Source: Paramicrobacterium chengjingii (GTDB lineage Bacteria; Actinomycetota; Actinomycetes; Actinomycetales; Microbacteriaceae). From it: a stretch of 64,000 nucleotides of DNA. The translations under genes and the position numbers were made by a program. Below, in pieces: positions 63,532 through 64,000 of this stretch (the stretch's first letter is position 1; each line of letters opens with the position of its first letter). Where the stretch lies: NCBI RefSeq assembly GCF_011751765.2, contig NZ_CP061169.1, forward strand, positions 868,001 through 932,000, written 5' to 3'. The notes under the pieces are model-generated. The model was not told where the DNA came from and ran no database searches. It saw only the letters and a program-made list of their open reading frames with translations.

Positions 63532-64000
63532 TCAGCGGTTAGTCGCTGGCGTCTCGTCGCGTCGCGTTGATATGTGCAGAAGGTGACGGGTTGCCTTCAT
63601 CGTTGTGTCTAGCGGACCGATGTCGCGACGGATCTTTGCCATTACGCTCGCCCCGAGCCACATGTCGTACAGCAGCTCCGCGGTGTCGCGGGAGTCACCG
63701 GCTATGGAAATTGAACCGTCCTTCAAGCCCTCCGCAATCGTGTTCTCAATGCGGTCGATAATCTCGGAGGTGCCGTCTTTGAGTGCGAGTCGCATAGATT
63801 CAGAGAGGTCGGCGACTTCCGCCCCAAGCTTCACCGCGAGGCACTTACCTTGACAATCGTCGAGGCTCTGAGTTTCGTGCCAGTCTCGCCAATAGGCCAT
63901 CAGGCGATCTGCTGCGGTCCGCTTCGGCTCGGCGAAGATGTGTTCCATTTCAGCGATGTAGTCAGCAAAATAGGCTTGCATCATTGCCTCCCCGAATGCG
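63532..64000 (-). CDS. TetR family regulator, N-terminus beyond window edge
   Basis: The frame is open to the edge: residues AFGEA precede MMQAYF, so the gene continues past 64000 and the DNA-binding domain is outside. What remains is a helical C-terminal domain (AYFADYIAEMEHIF, GKCLAVKLGAEVADLS, MWLGASVMAKI) of the type found in TetR regulators of reductase and electrophile-response genes. It probably controls the three genes that follow. Confidence 0.8.
   Translation of the reverse strand, partial: AFGEAMMQAYFADYIAEMEHIFAEPKRTAADRLMAYWRDWHETQSLDDCQGKCLAVKLGAEVADLSESMRLALKDGTSEIIDRIENTIAEGLKDGSISIAGDSRDTAELLYDMWLGASVMAKIRRDIGPLDTTMKATRHLLHISTRRDETPATNR

Noticed and set aside
1..64000. tRNA, rRNA, CRISPR array, insertion sequence, prophage or integrase
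   Set aside because: Looked for in the gaps and by gene content; none found. A covariance-model scan was not possible, so a missed tRNA cannot be fully excluded.

Overview
The window is one contiguous piece of a high-GC actinobacterial chromosome. The repertoire and style suggest the family Microbacteriaceae or a close relative. Evidence includes an sdhCDAB operon, a ribDEAH operon behind an FMN riboswitch, BMP-type nucleoside uptake, many GTG starts, several probable leaderless starts and many 4-bp ATGA overlaps between co-directional genes. The taxonomic call is inference. I see no rRNA, tRNA, CRISPR array, insertion sequence or prophage. About 62 protein genes fill most of the sequence, and the first and last genes run off the window edges.

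Layout, left to right. 0-2.4 kb: a polar amino-acid ABC importer. 2.4-6.8 kb: a TetR regulator divergent from an SDR protein, then a drug-type ABC exporter (one ATPase, two permeases). 6.8-10.9 kb: a PIN-domain toxin remnant, a MarR regulator divergent from a VOC protein with a perfect operator between them, a CPBP protease, an MHS-type MFS carrier and a small membrane protein. 10.9-14.6 kb: riboflavin operon with riboswitch. 14.6-24.4 kb: a catabolic cluster with two enoyl-CoA hydratases, an acyl-CoA ligase, a SorC regulator, a complete TRAP transporter, an alpha/beta hydrolase and an acyl-CoA dehydrogenase. 24.4-29.8 kb: a second SorC regulator divergent from glpD-glpF-glpK. 29.8-34.8 kb: HAD phosphatase, trpS, exonuclease III, a YihY/BrkB membrane protein and an FHA protein. 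34.8-39.7 kb: sdhCDAB, and manC in the opposite direction. 39.7-41.2 kb: TetR plus SDR. 41.5-47.1 kb: a cluster resembling drug sensing and export: a MerR regulator fused to DNA-polymerase sliding-clamp domains, an MFS exporter, an ABC-F ATPase behind a long structured leader, and a DHA2 exporter. 47.2-51.1 kb: an MHS carrier, a ureohydrolase with an altered metal motif and a PucR regulator. 51.2-59.5 kb: a nucleoside uptake and salvage operon (two BMP lipoproteins, ATPase, two permeases, cytidine deaminase, thymidine phosphorylase). 59.6-64 kb: DUF998 protein, an orphan L-rhamnose mutarotase, and a TetR-headed operon of two SDR proteins and a DJ-1/PfpI protein.

How the genes work together. 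The 14.6-24.4 kb cluster makes sense as import of a carboxylate by TRAP, activation to a CoA thioester, alpha,beta-desaturation and hydration. The hydrolase could release the acid from an ester, and glycerol released from such an ester could enter GlpF/GlpK/GlpD next door; this link is inference. The 51-59.5 kb block is a self-contained nucleoside scavenging system. The most unusual item is the MerR/clamp fusion at 41.5 kb. It keeps clamp domains 2 and 3, between which peptides and the antibiotic griselimycin bind in the genuine clamp, and it overlaps an exporter gene by 4 bp.
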